Below, in pieces: positions 6,525 to 8,624 of a stretch of 8,624 nt of DNA. Numbering within the stretch: position 1 is the stretch's first letter; each line of letters opens with the position of its first letter. The DNA lies in contig JBFHMM010000171.1 of assembly GCA_041594355.1 (NCBI GenBank), forward strand, positions 1 to 8,624, given 5' to 3'. The DNA comes from JAIUZI01 sp041594355. Its GTDB lineage: Bacteria; Pseudomonadota; Alphaproteobacteria; Rhodobacterales; Rhodobacteraceae. Below the pieces are notes generated by a model. The model did not search any database and was not told the DNA's origin. It worked only from the letters and a program-made list of their open reading frames with translations. A program made the translations under genes and the position numbers.

Positions 6525-6530
6525 CTCCCT
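6525..6530 (-). promoter_or_regulatory. Ribosome binding site of boxB
   Basis: AGGGAG on the minus strand, 6 bases before the boxB ATG. It is the strongest Shine-Dalgarno in the window, consistent with high demand for the oxygenase. Confidence 0.65.
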
Positions 6531-6586
6531 AAGATGGTTCCGCGCCTGTTTTCCGCGGGTTTGTTCCGTTTTGTACAAGCTTCAGA

Positions 6587-8248
6587 CTACACACGTTCCA
6601 TATTGTACTCGCCGCGCTGGCCGCTGCCGTAGCGTTGCAGCGCCCCGGCTTCACCCACGGCGTTGGGCCGCTGGAAAATCCAGTTCTGCCAGGCGGTGAG
6701 GCGGCCAAAGATCCGGGTCTCCATGGTTTCGGGACCAGCGAACCGCAGGTTGGCCTCCATTCCCGTCATCGCGTCGGGCGAAAAGCTGGCGCGTTCCTCG
6801 AGGAAGATGCGCACCTCGTCTTCCCAGTCGATGTCATCGAAGGCATAGGTGACAAGGCCCAGCTTTTCGGCGTCGTCCGCTTCGAGCGGTTCGCCGATCT
6901 TGTCCTTCAACGCCTCGACCGCTTCGGGCGCGCCGAGGAAGCGGGTTTGCAACCGGGTCAGGTCATTGCCCATCGGATAGGTGCCAAAGTTGCTGTCGGT
7001 CAGGGTGACGGTGGCCAGCGGCCGGTTATCGCCGTCGAATTCTTCGAGCATCATGTAGCTGCGGTCACAGGCCCAGAGCAGTTCCGATAGAACACCGGCA
7101 TAGCAGGAGCCGTGTTCGACCATGGCCACCAGGCTGCGCGAGGTCATGTCGACCCGCTTCAACACACGTTTCCAGTATTTCAGGATTTCGTTGGCCAGCC
7201 AGTGATCGGCGTTGTCCAAGAGCAGCTTTTCGTGCGCGGCCACCAGTTCCGGGTCGCCCTGGGTGCGGAAGGCCACGAGGCCGATCTGGCGTTCGTTCAA
7301 GCGCAGGTGCAGAATCGCATCGTCCAGCTCCCGCGCCAGCTTCAGCATGTAGCCGCCGGCGCCCAGCGCCTGCAACTCGTCGGTGGAGGCCGGCGCGTTG
7401 CCATCGGGGCCGGCCAGGGTGATGGTCGCCTTGCCGCCCTCGCGGTCGATTTCGACCTCGACCAGCGAATAGGAAACGGACCCGTTGTCGGCAAAGGTCC
7501 GGTCCAACGGTGTCAGTTCGATGCCGGTCAGGCCCGAAGGTTTGGACGATTTGGCGGCGAATTCGGCGGCGCGGGTCTTGACTGTTTCATCGAACTTTGA
7601 GTTCGGGGCGATTTCATCGACCAGATCCCAGTCAACGGCGCGCTGGCCTTTCACGCCCTCTTCGACCGAGCAGAATACATCGGCCAGATCGCGGCGCACC
7701 TTGCGTTTGTCGGTAACGCGGGTCAGGCCGCCGGTGCCGGGCAGAACCGCCAGCAGCGGCACTTCGGGCAGCGCGACGGAGGAGGTGCTGTCGTTGGTCA
7801 GCATGATGTAGTTGCAGGCCAGCGCGAGTTCGTAGCCGCCGCCGGCGCAGGCGCCCTTGACCGCAGCGATGTATTTCTGGCCGCTGTCTACTTCGGCCGC
7901 CTCAAAGGTGTTGCGGGTTTCGTTGGTGAATTTGCAGAAGTTCACCTTGTGCGCGTGGCTCGCACCGCCCAGCATGCGAATGTTGGCCCCCGCGCAGAAC
8001 ACGTTGTCCTTGCCCGAACGCATCACCACGACCTTGACCTCGGGGTGTTCGAAACGCATGCGCTGGACCACGTCCGCCAGTTCGATGTCGACGCCCAGAT
8101 CGTAGGAGTTCAGCTTGAGCTGGTAACCATCGAACAGGCCGCCATCCTCGTCGACATCCATGTAAAGATTGGCGACCTCCCCTTCGTAGTCGACACGCCA
8201 GTGCCGGTATTTGCTGGGGTCGGTTTGAAAGTCGATGACCTTGGTCAT
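6587..8248 (-). CDS. boxC: 2,3-epoxybenzoyl-CoA dihydrolase (benzoyl-CoA-dihydrodiol lyase) BoxC
   Basis: A 553-residue protein with two crotonase-fold halves. It hydrolytically opens the ring of 2,3-epoxybenzoyl-CoA to 3,4-dehydroadipyl-CoA semialdehyde plus formate. The first half (about 20-230) has the oxyanion-hole segments DNVFCAGANIRMLG (81-94) and GACAGGGYELALACNYIM (132-149), then PEVPLLAVLPGTGGLTR. The second half (about 260-480) has VEHGSCYAGVLSELLWACDR (377-396). The C-terminus TAWQNWIFQRPNAVGEAGAL is typical of BoxC. ATG 8248 (MTKVIDFQTDPSKYRHW) is preferred to the in-frame ATG 8263: it has GGAG (8261-8258) 9 bases upstream and a family-like N-terminus, whereas 8263 has no Shine-Dalgarno. 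As first gene of the operon it is preceded by an AT-rich region with TGCA-N6-TGCA elements. Identity is secure from length, domain layout and adjacent boxB. Confidence 0.96.
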   Translation of the reverse strand: MTKVIDFQTDPSKYRHWRVDYEGEVANLYMDVDEDGGLFDGYQLKLNSYDLGVDIELADVVQRMRFEHPEVKVVVMRSGKDNVFCAGANIRMLGGASHAHKVNFCKFTNETRNTFEAAEVDSGQKYIAAVKGACAGGGYELALACNYIMLTNDSTSSVALPEVPLLAVLPGTGGLTRVTDKRKVRRDLADVFCSVEEGVKGQRAVDWDLVDEIAPNSKFDETVKTRAAEFAAKSSKPSGLTGIELTPLDRTFADNGSVSYSLVEVEIDREGGKATITLAGPDGNAPASTDELQALGAGGYMLKLARELDDAILHLRLNERQIGLVAFRTQGDPELVAAHEKLLLDNADHWLANEILKYWKRVLKRVDMTSRSLVAMVEHGSCYAGVLSELLWACDRSYMMLEEFDGDNRPLATVTLTDSNFGTYPMGNDLTRLQTRFLGAPEAVEALKDKIGEPLEADDAEKLGLVTYAFDDIDWEDEVRIFLEERASFSPDAMTGMEANLRFAGPETMETRIFGRLTAWQNWIFQRPNAVGEAGALQRYGSGQRGEYNMERV

Positions 8249-8257
8249 TGTCGCGCA

Positions 8258-8261
8258 CTCC
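8258..8261 (-). promoter_or_regulatory. Ribosome binding site deciding the boxC start
   Basis: GGAG on the minus strand, 9 bases before ATG 8248. It overlaps the alternative in-frame ATG at 8263-8261, which argues against that upstream start. Confidence 0.55.
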
Positions 8262-8278
8262 ATAAAGGATGGTTTTGA

Positions 8279-8292
8279 TGCATCTTAATGCA
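8279..8292. promoter_or_regulatory. Candidate BoxR operator 1 upstream of boxC (TGCA-N6-TGCA)
   Basis: The site reads TGCA TCTTAA TGCA, both halves perfect, 31-44 bases before the boxC ATG. It probably lies in the untranslated leader or near the transcription start. It matches the repeat format of the boxR upstream elements. Confidence 0.55.
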
Positions 8293-8318
8293 GGATCCGG
8301 GTCAGGTAAACAGAGGTG

Positions 8319-8332
8319 TGCAAAATAGTGCT
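8319..8332. promoter_or_regulatory. Candidate BoxR operator 2 upstream of boxC (TGCA-N6-TGCT)
   Basis: The site reads TGCA AAATAG TGCT, with one mismatch in the second half. It sits 40 bp centre to centre from operator 1. On the minus strand it lies 17 bases downstream of a TTGAAA -35-like hexamer (8355-8350), so it overlaps where a -10 box would fall. That placement fits repression by occlusion. No convincing -10 hexamer could be picked. Confidence 0.5.
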
Positions 8333-8376
8333 AGCTAAGTTTTGTTTTTTTTCAAATATTTGAGCATTTAAGCTCA
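8333..8376 (-). promoter_or_regulatory. AT-rich boxC upstream region with A-tract and TGAGC-N6-GCTCA dyad
   Basis: Reading the minus strand, a dyad TGAGC-N6-GCTCA (8376-8361) is followed by the palindrome CAAATATTTG (8362-8353), a run of eight A with a second A-run (8352-8341), and the candidate operator 2. TTGAAA (8355-8350) could serve as a -35 box, but a matching -10 is poor. The A-tracts could bend DNA or act as an UP element. The dyad has the same 5-6-5 geometry as the GTGCA-N6-TGCAC site but a different half-site, so a second regulator is possible. It begins 7 bases after the stop of the upstream gene but has no U-tract, so it is not a standard terminator. Confidence 0.4.
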
Positions 8377-8383
8377 CGAAACG

Positions 8384-8624
8384 TTAACGCCCTCTTCCGA
8401 TTTGTGCATTATTTTGCACTCTCCATATCTCGATTTGCTGCACGGATTCGCCGTCCCGCAGCCGGTCGAGAATCATCCTCAGGCGATCGGAACGCACACC
8501 CATCGCCGCGCACCCCTGCCAGCCGCCGCCCTCTAGCAGACCCTGCACGATGTTGCAGAGCCGGAAGACCGCGCGCAGCCGTCCCATGCGCGCCTTGAGG
8601 CAGACATTGGCCAGCTGGATTGCC
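8384..8624 (-). CDS. 3' end of an unrecognised gene upstream of boxC
   Basis: A minus-strand frame runs in from the right edge and gives 79 C-terminal residues, starting AIQLANVCLKARMGRLRAVF and ending at TAA (8386-8384). Most codons end in G or C and the residue mix looks helical and Arg-rich, as expected for a real gene here; the competing minus frame reads as low-complexity shadow. The last 15 or so codons are AT-rich and include a perfect GTGCA-N6-TGCAC dyad. No conserved motif lets me name the family. It lies about 135 bp upstream of boxC on the same strand and so could be an accessory box-cluster gene, but that is only positional inference. Confidence 0.55.
   Translation of the reverse strand, partial: AIQLANVCLKARMGRLRAVFRLCNIVQGLLEGGGWQGCAAMGVRSDRLRMILDRLRDGESVQQIEIWRVQNNAQIGRGR
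8404..8419. promoter_or_regulatory. Candidate BoxR operator 3, the most symmetrical (GTGCA-N6-TGCAC)
   Basis: The site reads GTGCA TTATTT TGCAC, perfect 5-bp arms with an AT-only spacer. It lies within the final codons of the partial upstream gene, about 86 bp from operator 2 and 126 bp from operator 1 (centre to centre). It has the best symmetry of the set and may be the high-affinity site, with the others as auxiliary sites. Confidence 0.5.

Noticed and set aside
8404..8598. A plus-strand ORF at the right edge.
   Set aside because: It is Arg/Pro/Ala-rich and antisense to a better minus-strand frame; probable shadow.
8384..8624. RidA/YjgF-like identity for the partial right-edge gene.
   Set aside because: A loose resemblance around LKARMGRL and RSDRL was noticed, but the conserved RidA segment with its G-H-R-A-G pattern is absent.
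1..8624. CRISPR arrays, tRNA/rRNA genes, insertion sequences or attachment sites.
   Set aside because: No regular repeats, transposase motifs or RNA-gene-like segments were seen; non-coding space is small.

Overview
The window is GC-rich, densely coding DNA. Its gene content and codon use fit an alphaproteobacterium, most likely a marine Rhodobacteraceae/Roseobacter-type organism; this is inferred from protein style, not from a search. The core is a minus-strand cluster for aerobic, CoA-dependent benzoate degradation, the box (benzoyl-CoA epoxidation) pathway.

Left part (1-2029, plus strand): the C-terminal part of a LacI-family regulator resembling gluconate repressors (GntR), then, 3 bases later, a winged-helix YcaQ/AlkX-type DNA glycosylase-like protein carrying a Gln-Leu-Asp motif. 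These two look unrelated to the box pathway. They converge with the box cluster, with only 20 bp between the converging genes and no clear terminator.

Centre and right (2050-8248, minus strand, transcribed right to left): boxC (dihydrodiol ring-cleaving lyase), boxB (diiron epoxidase), a 58-residue four-cysteine protein, boxA (FAD/Fe-S reductase), a hotdog-fold acyl-CoA thioesterase, then boxR, a regulator joining an XRE-type helix-turn-helix to a shikimate-kinase-like domain. BoxA passes NADPH electrons to BoxB, which epoxidises benzoyl-CoA. BoxC hydrolytically opens the epoxide ring. The thioesterase probably releases CoA when acyl-CoAs accumulate. BoxR probably senses benzoyl-CoA. The ATGA overlap between the small ORF and boxA, and the direct TGA/ATG junction between boxA and the thioesterase gene, point to translational coupling. 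The benzoate-CoA ligase and the ring-cleavage aldehyde dehydrogenase (boxD) are not in the window.

Regulation: the AT-rich region before boxC holds several TGCA-N6-TGCA type elements, and related elements lie before boxR, one of them at the predicted start of a TTGAAA-N17-TAGGTT promoter. This suggests one regulator controls both the catabolic operon and its own gene. The right edge contains the 3' end of an unrecognised minus-strand gene whose last codons include the most symmetrical of these elements.

Less explained items are the four-cysteine small protein, the 189-bp gap between boxB and it, which holds a perfect 11-bp inverted repeat around a nested hairpin, and the extra dyad TGAGC-N6-GCTCA before boxC.
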